Assembly (NCBI GenBank): GCA_038503035.1
Contig: JAVSML010000981.1
Location: 115,172 to 179,171 of the forward strand
Reading direction: 5' to 3'
Length of the DNA stretch: 64,000 bases
DNA from: Crocodylus rhombifer
Taxonomy: Eukaryota > Chordata > Crocodylia > Crocodylidae
In this document: piece after piece, positions 10,513 to 20,035 of the stretch
Numbering within the stretch: position 1 is the stretch's first letter
Layout: every line of letters begins with the position of its first letter
Made by a program: the position numbers and the translations under genes
Notes under the pieces: model-generated
Told to the model about the DNA's origin: nothing
Databases searched by the model: none
What the model saw: the letters and a program-made list of their open reading frames with translations, nothing else

Positions 10513-12074
10513 ACTTGTCTGGAGGAGGACTCTCTCACGTAATTCCCTGCCACTCATTTAAAAAAGGATGGGTTTCTTTAATGAAAGAAAGACTTGGCAA
10601 AGCAAAGCAGGCACTCAGTGATTCTCGGTCTGAATGCACTGATGAGATTTACAAATCTGGCTTGTGCAATTGTGTGTTGAAGTATTCCTCATTCAGACTG
10701 GCCACACCTTGCCCATCCAGGGGTGGGAGGAAAAGGTTTCCCCAATGGTAGAAACTCGTTGGTCATTGGAAAAGGACAACAAATGAATGCAAGGATTTTT
10801 AATCAGCATTTCTCCACAGTCAGAACCGAAGAGCACAAGAGGAAGGAGCCAACACCAAGACTTGGCTGGGGTGATCCAGATGAGGTCCCCTCCAGCCATC
10901 ATTTCCTGTGATCCTACGACTTCTGATCTCACTAGATTATCAGGTGTGGGCGTCGAGGCACAGCACGTGGCTCAGATGGTCGGCATCAAGAGAGCTGTTT
11001 CTGAGATTTGGAAGCACCTGCTGGTCACTGGGCACCCTGATGAAAGGCGTGTCAAAAAAACCAGACAAACAGGGTAAGGTATAAAAATCAGACACCGTTT
11101 GCAGTCAGGAGACGGTGAGAAACCAGTGGCAGCGGGGAAGTTCAGGAAGGATTATTCTTCTACATGTATGCTGCGCTGCGTGCCCATCTTGCCTTGCGCT
11201 TGGAAGGGAAGGTGCCTCGATTTGAATGTACTGCAGAGCCCTTCACAGGTGTGGACTGGCCTCTGAGAAAACTCCCGTCTCCCGCATCAATTAAACTGAA
11301 TCCCCAGTGGAAGCAGCTCAGCTGGGTCCTTGATCTGCTAGGTCTGCATCACTGAACGCCTTAAGAGAAGGCCCAAGACCTCAAATCATAAGCGTTACCC
11401 GTCTCGAAAGCAAAGATGCCTACCTACAGTTTCATGCCTTTCAAAACACACGTACAAAAAACATCCCCAGCACACCATACTTTCCCCAGTGGCATTTCAA
11501 AGATGCTGTGCAATTATACTTCTTAATTAATTTCTTACTGCCCGTGATCTTCTCACCTTCCTTCATCACACCCTGCTTTTCAAATACAAAGTACAAGAAT
11601 AAGCCACATGCTGTGAACTCGATTGTGTTCTAGGTCCAGGGTTTGCTCACGATATCCCGAAGAATAGCTTGGCAGGGATCACAGGCACCAGATACATCAT
11701 AACTGAGAGGCATACCTCCGCCGTCACCCTCCCTCCCAAGGCAACCCCTTGTGACTGATGTTATCAGGAGACCAGACGTACTTAATAGTCAGCAGAGGAT
11801 AGAAATCCTCCTCAATTCTGTAGCTTGAATTCTCAAGAACGTGTCAAGGTCAAAGAGTCCAGACCTCCCCACGGGGATATTAATTTTCTGATTTATAAAA
11901 GGCTTATTTGCAAAAATCTGTAAAAATGACAGCATGATAGGCTGCATATATTCATTAGCTGATCAAGAGGCATTATGAGACAACATTACATCTGCTGGTC
12001 ACGGTACCTTTTTTCTAACACCGCCCCCCCCAATTAAATAGGAAGAACCCTACAGTGGGGGAAAGAGCCTACAA
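10513..12074. other. Mostly unique sequence; possible LINE tail relic at about 10840-10920
   Basis: No gene seen. GATGAGGTCCCCTCCAGCC followed by TTTCCTGTGATCCTACGA near 10880-10918 looks like the end of a plus-strand CR1-type tail, but upstream support is weak. The rest holds only short frames without domains. Confidence 0.45.
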
Positions 12075-12213
12075 ATCCAGAGCTAACTTACTGCTATTTT
12101 GAGTTGCTCTGTTATTTTCCAGTAGTCAAGAAAAGAGCAAAAGCTAAGAGCTGGCATTTTCTAACAGGGTTTGCAATAAAAAAAAATAAGATTTGAGAAC
12201 CACTGGTCTAGGC
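12075..12213 (+). mobile_element. hAT-like MITE, 3' end fragment
   Basis: Shares TTATTTTCCAGT, AAAGCTAA and AGCTGGCATTTTC with the element at 14460-14924 and ends in the same GAGAACCACTG terminus followed by GTCTAGGC. That terminus is the reverse of the CAGTGGTTCTC start typical of many hAT-derived repeats. The 5' end is not recognisable. Confidence 0.65.
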
Positions 12214-12419
12214 AGTCCCCCAGCAGACTGGGAAACCACCAGTGTCAGGATCAAAGGAAGGCATCTTCTTCCAAGTGGGGATGGGAAGAGGTTGGGAAGA
12301 CCATCCCATCTGGATGTGCTGGCTGGCTGTGGGTCTTGGAATGCTTTTCACGCTATATGAGCAAAATGCAGATGGCCTACCATGGAAACCCAAATTATCA
12401 GACCATTTAAGAGAGCAAC

Positions 12420-12562
12420 CTCCAGTTCTGAAGACCTGCCTGGACAAAGCCGTGGCTGGGATGATGGAGTTGGGGCTGGTCCTGCTTGGAGCAGGGTTGG
12501 ACTGGATGCGACCTCCTGAGCTCCCTGCCCACCTGAGTTTTCTGTCACTCTATGAATGAAGA
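12420..12562 (+). mobile_element. CR1 3' tail fragment
   Basis: CCTCCAGTTCTGAAGACCTG, GCTGGGATGATGGAGTTGGG, CCTGCTTGGAGCAGGGTTGG, and GACCTCCTGAGCTCCCTGCC give the CR1 3' end on the plus strand; it stops at TCACTCTATGAATG. About 140 bases remain. Confidence 0.88.
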
Positions 12563-14004
12563 GTTTAGAAGGTAACAGGTCAACTACAACGAGCCATGAA
12601 GTCAATTGACCCCCTCAGCTCTGCCGGACTGGAAATGCTGCTGCCCCTGCCCAGAAGTTGGCTTTAAACTTTGGGTGGACCAGGAATCAAACAGGGGTGC
12701 ATGTGCACCAATGCACGCCCCCACCCCTGGATCCACCCCGGGCCTGGCAGCCCATTGTCCTGTGCATAATTATTTACATGAATGCAACCCCTCCTGTATA
12801 CTCTGGATAACAACCTAGGACTTTGCACTCATCAGGTTAAGCATGATGGAGGAACAGCAAATCGGGGGTGATATCTTTGAGACAGCAAGAGAAAAACGCG
12901 TGGCAGTCGCCCTGATCACCTTCGAACAGGCAGCGGGAACAAGAGACGCAATCTAGGGAGAGGCCGGGCCCCAGGCAAAGGTCACAGCAATTTCCTTCGT
13001 GGCTCCCTTACCTGAGAAATAAACCGAGTCCTGCTGCTTTCCAAGCACCGAAAACATTTGGGGAAAAATCGGCCGGACAGCTCAGACCAAGTCAAATAAA
13101 GTCAGGAACGGCCTAACCCAGCAGGAGAGTGGCAAAGGGGTGCAGAGCATCACTCTGGTCCTACGCTTCACGCAAGTGAATGGCAGGTGCCTGGATTTAA
13201 AACACATTTGAGAAACAGGCGCGAGTCCTAGCGCACATCCCAGAGACGACGGGAACCAGCCGGACCCGAGTTTCCAAACCCTCCCTTTCCGCGACAGAGC
13301 AAGCTGCATTACTTTTCCCGGAGACGACAGCCAAAAGATGCCAGAAGCGGATCCAGCGTTTTGCACAGGGCGGGGTGCAGGAGCAGCAACCAGCACTGCA
13401 AAGGTGGCTGCACCCCCAGCTCCTAGCTTTCCTCCCCTCTCCCCACCAGCCCTGGGGTAGGCAGACCATGCCCCAGGAGCAGCAGTTGGCGACTTTAAGT
13501 CCCTGAAGCAGGTAAAAATCTTCCCCCTTGCTCCTTCCTGCTCAGGGTGCAATTCCTACCCCATGGCTAAGGTGACCAATATCCTGGGAACAAGGGCAGC
13601 TCCTGTCCTGATCCAACTGGGCTGTGTGGGAGGCCTCTGGTCCAGGCTGAGCCTGACCCCTGCACAGGCCGGCCGGAGTGGGCAGGAGCAGCTCTGGACC
13701 TCCCCCTGCCTCCAGGCCCACGGGGACAGCAGCACAGCTGATCGGGGCTGGGAGGAAGGGGACACGAGGCGAGGTGCCTCTGAGCATGGAGGGGAAGGGC
13801 CGGGGGAATTATTACCTGCTTCAGGGACTTCAAGGCCCCTTGCAGCCAGAAAAGGGGATGCATCTATGCCGCTGAACCCCTAAGTCCCCTCTGGATCCAC
13901 CCCTAAAAGATTTGTGCCACATCTAATTTTCCACAAATAATATTTTTGCATGCGTGCATGTGCACGTGTGTAAAACATGGAAAGAAATGTAGAGAGTTGG
14001 TCAA
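12563..14004. other. Unique, partly GC-rich sequence, no gene seen
   Basis: 13.1-13.9 kb is more GC-rich and carries many overlapping open frames on both strands, up to 156 codons. None has a recognisable domain. A short TGCATG/TGTG-rich stretch lies at 13947-13972. Confidence 0.45.
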
Positions 14005-14290
14005 ACTGGTGGCAGATGACAGAACAAGGAGCAATGGGCTCGAGTTGCAGCAAGGGAAGTTGAAGTTAGATATTAGGAAAAATCTCTCTCACGAGGAGGA
14101 TAGTAAAACACTGGAACAGATTACCCAGCAAGGTGGTAGCATCTCCCTTCTTGGGGGTTTTAAGACCCAACTATACAAAGCCGTGGCTAGGATGATGTAG
14201 CTGGGGCTGGTCCTACTCCGAGCAGGGGATTGGACTAGATGGGACCCCCGGGGGTCCCATCCCACCCTCATTTTTCATGATGCTATGAAT
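14005..14290 (+). mobile_element. CR1 LINE 3' fragment
   Basis: From GGCAGATGACAGAACAAGG through GAGCAATGGGCTCGAGTTGC, ACACTGGAACAGATTACCC and CTGGGGCTGGTCCTACTCC to TTTTTCATGATGCTATGA. It is an ordinary CR1 tail with stops in the frame. Confidence 0.92.
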
Positions 14291-14459
14291 TTCCTATGAT
14301 AAAGTTATCATTAAGCCAGAGGACCCATTACATCCACACCCTGCAGACCTCACTTCTCAAACACTTGCCTGGAGACATCTGCATGGACCTCTCTGGACCT
14401 GCTGGGAGTAATGGAAAGATTGGTTAAGCCTCCAAAGTCTGCTCCAAACCAGTCTAGGT

Positions 14460-14924
14460 CATTAAGGTGCCGTAGCGCCCTGGGGTGCTGCGAGAGCCTT
14501 CGAAGGGTGCCCTGGGATGCTGCTCAACATTAGCGTTGCTGGGTGTAAAAAATACCTAACCCATAATGCACAAGATAAACTCAGAGGTTGCAAAACAAAA
14601 TAAAAAAAAAAAATCCATAGGGTCAAAAACCACAGGGCTCAGCTGCCCTCGCTCGAGTTCCTGGCAATAGAAAAGTCATTTTAGTATTTTCCAGTGCTCA
14701 AGAGAGGAGTGAAAGCTAAAAGCTGGCATTTTCCAAGGTGGCCTTGCATCTCAAAATAAGTCAAGGGGGAAGTTTTTACTGTTATAACTGCATCTGTGCT
14801 AGCCCTGCGGCTGCTACTCCTGTGCTAGAGGCACCCCTTTCCCCCCAAACTGGCCTAGTTCTCTCAGCAAAAAATGTAAAAGCCTGGATGACGCCAGAGC
14901 GTTTACCACTGGTGAGAACCGCTG
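14460..14924 (+). mobile_element. hAT-like nonautonomous DNA transposon with perfect 8-bp target duplication
   Basis: The element is flanked on both sides by the identical octamer GTCTAGGT (14452-14459 and 14925-14932). It ends in GTGAGAACCGCTG, close to the hAT-type terminus GAGAACCACTG, and starts with CATTAAGGTGCCG. An 8-bp duplication with a TCTAG core is characteristic of the hAT superfamily. The interior (about 465 bases) encodes nothing recognisable. It shares a block at 14690-14735 with the fragment at 12075-12213. The 5' terminus has diverged from a clean inverted repeat of the 3' end. Confidence 0.78.
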
Positions 14925-15184
14925 GTCTAGGTATTCACCACCTAACACCTAGCTGACCCGAGTTATCCCCTCCAGCAACAAAGGAGCAGACTGTAAAGTT
15001 CCCATCAGGCTCAAAATGTGCCGAGAAAACTGCAGTGAGCTGCAAACTTCGACTTTTCTCCTCTGTGCTGATTCACATCCCATGCTCCTTCCTCTGCAAG
15101 AGGACATCAGTCATTTTCCGTGACCTAGGCAAGCTGCGACTCGCACCCCGCTGCCCCGGTAAGGATTCAGCAGTCGCAGAATCC

Positions 15185-15440
15185 TACACAATCGTAGAAA
15201 TCACGGAATCACAGAAAATAAGTATTGAAGGGGCCTCTGGAGGTCGCACCTAGTCCAACCCCCTGCTCCCAGCAGGACCAGCCCCAACTCCATCATCCCA
15301 GGCAAGGCTTGGTCTACCGGGGTCTTCAAAACCTCCAAGGATGGAGATGCCACCACATCTCTGGGGACCCTACTCCAATGCTTCACCACCCTCCTAGCGA
15401 GAAAGTTGTTCCTAATATCAAACCTCAACCTAAATCGACA
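15185..15440 (-). mobile_element. CR1 3' fragment
   Basis: GAATCACAGAAAATAAG, then CCTAGTCCAACCCCCTGC, GACCAGCCCCAACTCCATCA, GGTCTTCAAAACCTCCAAGG, and CTAGCGAGAAAGTTGTTCC, ending at CAAACCTCAACCTAAATC. The copy is reversed and 5'-truncated. Confidence 0.92.
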
Positions 15441-16020
15441 CTGTTTGCTCAGCAGCACGTCACAACGGTTTCGGATCCGAGAGCAGGGAAGGGGGCCGTC
15501 AGCCCTCTGCTAGGGGAAAGCCCCCGTAGCACGAGACTGAGCTGGTGCCAGCCCATCTCCGGTGGAGGGAGGAGAGCTTCTGAGAAGGGAGTAAGAGACA
15601 GGGCCGATCTCTCTCCTCGACACATCGCACCGCTGCGCCTCCGGCCGCTGCCTGCCTGTTGGCTCCACTCTTCGTCCCACGCTGCCTTTTGATGCTCCAG
15701 AGCTCGCTTAAACCCATGGCAACAAACACGAGAAAACACGCGAAGAGGCGACAGCGCGCTTGGCCGCTGCGATGGGAAGAGCTGCGATGCAGGGGACATC
15801 CTGGCTGTCAGACTGACCAGAGGTGCCAAGAACAGACCAGGCCAGGGAGACCAAATTCTCGTCTTCCCACCCAGCGAACAGCCCTCCACATCAGAGGCCT
15901 GCTAGCGTAAAGCGGCTGGCAGTGCTATGGCTCCTCCAGACATGACCCGCGCTGTCAATTTAGCACCATCGGAGACCACGAACTCAATCAATCCTCACCT
16001 CTTTTAAGGGCTGTTTCAAT
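15441..16020. other. Unique sequence, no gene seen
   Basis: GC-moderate with two long overlapping minus-strand frames (146 and 76 codons) that lack recognisable domains. Confidence 0.45.
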
Positions 16021-16039
16021 TCTTATGCATTTAGTAGGG

Positions 16040-16375
16040 GTGTTGGTGATAGCCCTGTGGGTCTCAGGACATGGGTAGACAAGGTAAACCTTTTATTAGA
16101 CCAACTCAATCATTGGAAAAATTGCTCTTCACAAGCTGCTGGGCACAGACACCCTTCTTCAGGCATAGGGAGAGTCTGTGGTGTGTGCGCACTCTCCTGG
16201 GTGGAATTTCTTCCCCCATGCACACCGGCAAACTCTCCCTATGCTGGAAGAAGGGTGTTTGTGCCCAAAAGCACGTAAAGAACAATTTTCCCAACTATTT
16301 CGGTTTAATAAAAGATATCATTTATGCAAAGAACCATGTCTGCCTGTGCATTTAGCAGGTGACTGTGGATCCTCT
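16040..16375. repeat. Palindromic repeat with two inverted hammerhead-like cores
   Basis: Left arm: GTAGACAAGGTAAACC, then TTTTATTAGACCAACTCAAT, then (reversed) GGGCACAGACACCCTTCTTC. Right arm: GGAAGAAGGGTGTTTGTGCC, then AACAATTTTCCCAACTATTT, AATAAAAGATATCATTTATG, and ACCATGTCTGCCTGTGC. The two arms are inverted copies of each other around a spacer of about 75 bases. Each carries a decayed form of the motif that is intact at 57401-57436. No protein is encoded. Confidence 0.7.
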
Positions 16376-17385
16376 GGTTCATGGTATATAGGTAAGAGAT
16401 CTTCTGCTGATTACTAAGAAAACACCCTTACCTTAAAAATCTCATGCTGGGTGAATTAGAGCTACAGCCTTTGGGTTTTTTGCATGCATCCTTCACTTCC
16501 ATTGCTAGCACTTGGACCAAATGTTGCTGCCGCCGCTTTCAAGAACCCTCTTTTTGAGCTGGCAGTCTAATAAAAAATCATTGCTGCTTGTGGGAAAATG
16601 ACTACTCTCACCTTTAATGTCAGATTAACAGAGCAGAGCAAGACGACGCATCTACGATACACAGAACATCACCTCATTATCACGACGGCGAGGTGCTTTG
16701 CTAATCTTGCACAACCTTTAACGTGCAATATGGCTAAAAAGCATGGGGGGGGTTGTGTGCTCACGTCATGTGGGTCACGGATGCAGAGAGTGCTCACCAG
16801 GCTGGAGAATCACGCACCTACAGAAGGTTTTGTTTTAAAACACAAGTCTTTAAACCTTATTCTGCAATTCGCTTTACCTTCCCGTAAATCAAAATGCAGC
16901 AGGCAGAAGACAGGCAGCCGCTCTCTTCAGTTGTGGCCTCGTTGTAAACACTCTGGCGTCATCTGTGCTTTTAAGTTTTGCGGAGATAAGTAGGCAGGTT
17001 TGGGGAAAAGAAAAAAAAAAGAAAAGAAAAAAGGGTGCCTCTAACCCACACAGTGGTAGCAAATGCAGTTAGAAAAGCAAAAACTTTCCCCTTGACTTAT
17101 TTCTGCTGATTCGAGGTTGGTGCATTCTGGCAGCTGGTATGAAGACGTTCAGCAAAAGAAGTCATTTTGCTAGTACGCACCAGGTCTCTAGCAGGGTTGG
17201 CCACAGAGCTAAACCTGTCCTTCTCTCTCAGCTATAAGGAAGGGCCAGGCTTTGTCACGTGATGTTTGGATTTGATTCAGCCCAAGCTCTGCTTTCTGAA
17301 CGGGAGACGGAGGGCTGCCAACAGCACGCGCACCCTCCGAGGCAGGAGACGCAGCGGGTGCAAACATCCGCACAGATCCTCTGCA
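16376..17385. other. AT-rich unique sequence, no gene seen
   Basis: Contains an A-rich stretch at about 17009-17032. A 131-codon plus-strand frame at 16598-16993 has no recognisable domains. Confidence 0.45.
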
Positions 17386-17387
17386 GC

Positions 17388-17462
17388 AGTGGGTCTCAAC
17401 CTTTGCAGACTCAAGGCACCTCTCAGTCAACTAGTGACACTGCTCATGGGATTTGAGGCCTT
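17388..17462 (+). mobile_element. hAT-like element, left piece (interrupted by CR1)
   Basis: CAGTGGGTCTCAACCTTTGC followed by GACTCAAGGCACC matches the left end of the element at 33828 (CAGTTCTCAACCTTTTTAAAC, then TCACGGAACCC). The likely continuation lies beyond the CR1 at about 17990-18098, where TTGTTGCAAAGAACTCTGAA matches TTATTGCAAAGAACTCAGAA at 33942. Confidence 0.6.
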
Positions 17463-17469
17463 CCCTCAA

Positions 17470-17965
17470 AGAAATCATAGAAAAGGAGGGTGGGAAGGGA
17501 CCTCAGGGGGTTGCATCTAATGCAACCCCCTGCTCAAAGCAGGACCAGCCCCAGCTCCATCATCCCAGCCAAGACTTTGTCTAGCTGGGTCTTCAAAACC
17601 TCCAGGGAAGAAGACTGCACCATCTCTCTAGGTAACCCATTCCAGCGCTTCCCCACCTTCCTAGTGAGAAAACTTTTCCTAATCTCCAACCTCAATTTCC
17701 CTTGCTGCAGCTTGAGCCCATTGCTCCTGTCGTCTGCCCCCACAGAGAGCAGCCCAGCTCCATCCTCTTTGCAGCCCCCCTGCAGGGAGGTGAAGGCTGC
17801 TGTTCAATCCCCCTGCAGACTGAATCAGCCCATTTCCCTCAGCCTCTCCTTATACACCATGTCCCCCAGCCCCACAACCATTTTCACTGCCCTCCGCTGG
17901 ACTCTCTACAACGTGTCCACATCCTTTCCGTAGCGGGGGGCCCAAAACCGGACCGTCACACCTAG
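17470..17965 (-). mobile_element. CR1 LINE 3' fragment inserted in a hAT-like element
   Basis: Begins at AAATCATAGAAAAGGAGGG, with GACCAGCCCCAGCTCCATCA, GGTCTTCAAAACCTCCAGGG, CCCTTGCTGCAGCTTGAGCC, GTGAAGGCTGCTGTTCAATC and a 5' break near GGGCCCAAAACCGGACC. About 495 bases, one of the longer copies. The antisense ORF2 frame is broken. Confidence 0.92.
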
Positions 17966-17984
17966 TTAAATCACTGCAACTATA

Positions 17985-18098
17985 TTTAAAGCAGTCCTTG
18001 AAGACTACCAGCTCTTACTTTGCATTCATTGATAACAGGAGAACAAAAAAAAAAGCTAAAGCAACGCTTTTGTTGCAAAGAACTCTGAAAAGACCAAA
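17985..18098 (+). mobile_element. hAT-like element, right piece
   Basis: The block GTTGCAAAGAACTCTGAAAA and the following AGACCAAA correspond to 33945-33970 of the fuller element. Similarity elsewhere in the piece is weak, so the limits are approximate. The right terminus has been lost, probably to the palindromic repeat that follows. Confidence 0.45.
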
Positions 18099-18101
18099 CC
18101 A

Positions 18102-18265
18102 GGGCAGACAAGGTCCTTTGGGTAAATCCGGTATCTTTTATTAGATCAACACAAATAGTTGAAAATATTGTTCCAACTATTTGAGTTGGTCCAATAAAAA
18201 ATATCAAATTCACCCAAAGGACCTTGTCTGCCCATGTGCTCAGACCAACACGGCTACAACCTGCC
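18102..18265. repeat. Palindromic repeat, core deleted
   Basis: Arms at about 18104-18160 and 18175-18231 are inverted copies: GCAGACAAGGTCCTTTGGGT on the left and ACCCAAAGGACCTTGTCTGC on the right are exact reverse complements. The loop is about 14 bases. The hammerhead-like core seen in other copies is absent. The right side continues into CAGACCAACACGGCTACAAC. Confidence 0.8.
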
Positions 18266-19035
18266 CCCCTTGAAACCAGGGCTGAGTCTTTTAAAACTAC
18301 CTGGATTCCAATGCTTGGTGTAGGGGGAATAAAAGGCTCTTCCTGATTTCAAGAAGCTAGGAGTCCTGGAAACAGCCCTGTGCCATCACGGAGAGCAAAA
18401 CCTGAATGTCTGGAGCTAGAAAATAAGTGTGCAACTTCCCCACTTGTTATGGTTTTTCTATACCTCTTGATATACCTGCAGCGCCTGGTTCCTATTTGTT
18501 TTATGTAACCGAGAACGACGCCAACCATCTCAACATCCGAGTCCCAGAGAAAGCTCGTTTGGTCCAAGCCATGCATTTGGACCTCTAGTCAACCCAGCAG
18601 ATTTTCAGAAAAAGGAACAAAGATGAAAACATGATGAACTGACAAAAGCCATCTGCTAATTATCTACAATGTTTGAGCGTCTGCACGTGAAATAAACAGC
18701 GAGGGATTAGATGTGACATGCGTTCTGGTCGCTAGGATCTTTTAAAACGTTCCGCGTGAAGTTTGTTGGCAGAAACGTTGTTCTGGCTCTTTCCAGCTTA
18801 TAGAAAACAGATCCAGGGAGCAAGAGGGATTTGATTTTTTTTAAAAACACAACAGACTTCCCCCTGCCTTCGCAGAGGGACCCTAGCGCTAGCCAACATC
18901 TCAGATGCACACAAGCGTCCCCCTCCGCTGCTAACTACCAAAGGACACTTCTGCCTGCCGTTTGCAGTTACGTTTTCTGCAGCCCTGGAAGAAGTAAAGT
19001 TATAACATTCCCGGAGCAGGACAGGGAAGCCTGGA
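18266..19035. other. Unique sequence, no gene seen
   Basis: Only short overlapping frames; no domain, repeat or splice pattern recognised. Confidence 0.45.
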
Positions 19036-19039
19036 AAAA

Positions 19040-19285
19040 AACCCAGGAAGAAGGTGGGAAAGGACCTCAAGGACCTCGCATCTCGTCCACCCCCCTGCTT
19101 CAAGCGGGACCAGCCCCAACTCCATCATCCCAGCCAAGGCTTTGTCTACCTGGGTCTGCAAACCTCCAAGGATGGAGAGTCCACCACCTCTCTGGAAAGC
19201 CTGTTCCAGTGCTTTACAATGTTCCTAGTGAGAAAGTTTTTCCTAATATCCAACCTTGACTTCCCTTACTGCAACGTATTTCTCT
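19040..19285 (-). mobile_element. CR1 3' fragment, host of a hAT-like insertion
   Basis: GGTGGGAAAGGACCTCAAGG, GACCAGCCCCAACTCCATCA, CTCCAAGGATGGAGAGTCC and GTGAGAAAGTTTTTCCTAAT are CR1 tail landmarks in reverse. Its 5' side stops about where the hAT-like element at 19298 begins. Confidence 0.9.
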
Positions 19286-19297
19286 TTTCCTCTATAG

Positions 19298-19465
19298 CAG
19301 TGGTTTTCACCCTGTGGTCCACAGACGATGCCTAAGGGGTCCGTGAAAGATGGCTACGATCAACGAGAAGTATGCAAATACCCACACTTACGATTCAAAG
19401 GGGTCCACACCTCCATTTGAAATGTTGCAGGGGGTCTGCAAATAAAAAAAGGTTGAAAACCACTG
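19298..19465 (+). mobile_element. hAT-like MITE with inverted termini and 8-bp target duplication
   Basis: The 168-base element starts CAGTGGTTTTCACCCTG and ends GGTTGAAAACCACTG, which are imperfect inverted repeats. It is flanked by CTCTATAG (19290-19297) and CTCTACAG (19466-19473), a 7-of-8 match. Length, termini and duplication size all fit a nonautonomous hAT element. It encodes nothing. Confidence 0.88.
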
Positions 19466-19554
19466 CTCTACAGGATCGATGGCGCTTTATGCAGCACATG
19501 CAGCATCTTCTGCCCTAGACCCCTTTTGCTTTACAAACAAATATGACAGCGGAG

Positions 19555-19685
19555 CCAGGGAAGTTGAGAGAGGCAGGGAAAGGTACTGCCTTGCCCAAAG
19601 TCTCGCGCAGAGTTCCTGGAAGAAGCAGAAAGGGCAGCCAGCAGGTCTGACTCCAACTCTCTAGCCACTAGACAACCCTGCCCTC
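19555..19685 (-). mobile_element. MIR-like SINE remnant
   Basis: TACTGCCTTGCCCAAAGTC, then CAGGTCTGACTCCAACTCTC and AGCCACTAGACAACCCTGC, fits the reverse complement of the tRNA-derived head of MIR: the reversed GTTCGAATC-type region reads as GGTCTGACTCC. MIRs are old and shared by amniotes. No functional pol III promoter is expected. Confidence 0.6.
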
Positions 19686-19999
19686 CCTCCTACATGCTGC
19701 ACAAGGGAGGCGCCTTGAAAGCAAAGGCTATTTTCTCCCCCTGCTTGGATTTCTCATGGACGTGCTCCAAACAGCTCAAAACTTTGGCAAGCAAACCCAG
19801 AACCTGGTTCACACGGGCCCATATTTCACAGCGCGAGCACCGCCAAAACAGCGGTGAACTCCCTCAGTGCCCCTGCTCCCCTTCCCATCCCACAAGCACT
19901 CGGTACGTTTAAACAGGAGATACCCGACGTAGGACCGATCCCCCCCCACGCTTGGTCCTGTCACTCTGATTGCTGCTGTCCCTTGGGATTCATCTTTTT

Positions 20000-20035
20000 T
20001 AAAAAATCGTGATCATGTCTATATATTATATATAG
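20000..20035 (+). repeat. Left arm of AT-rich palindrome flanking a CR1
   Basis: TAAAAAATCGTGATCATGTC and the following ATATATTATATATAG form the reverse complement, apart from two substitutions and a 6-base extra unit, of 20814-20855. Together the arms make a near-palindrome of about 80 bases that the CR1 copy splits in two. Confidence 0.8.

Noticed and set aside
13082..13863. Overlapping long frames on the minus strand, suggestive of a GC-rich exon
   Set aside because: Several frames on both strands are open at once, as GC-rich noncoding DNA allows, and none shows a known protein motif.
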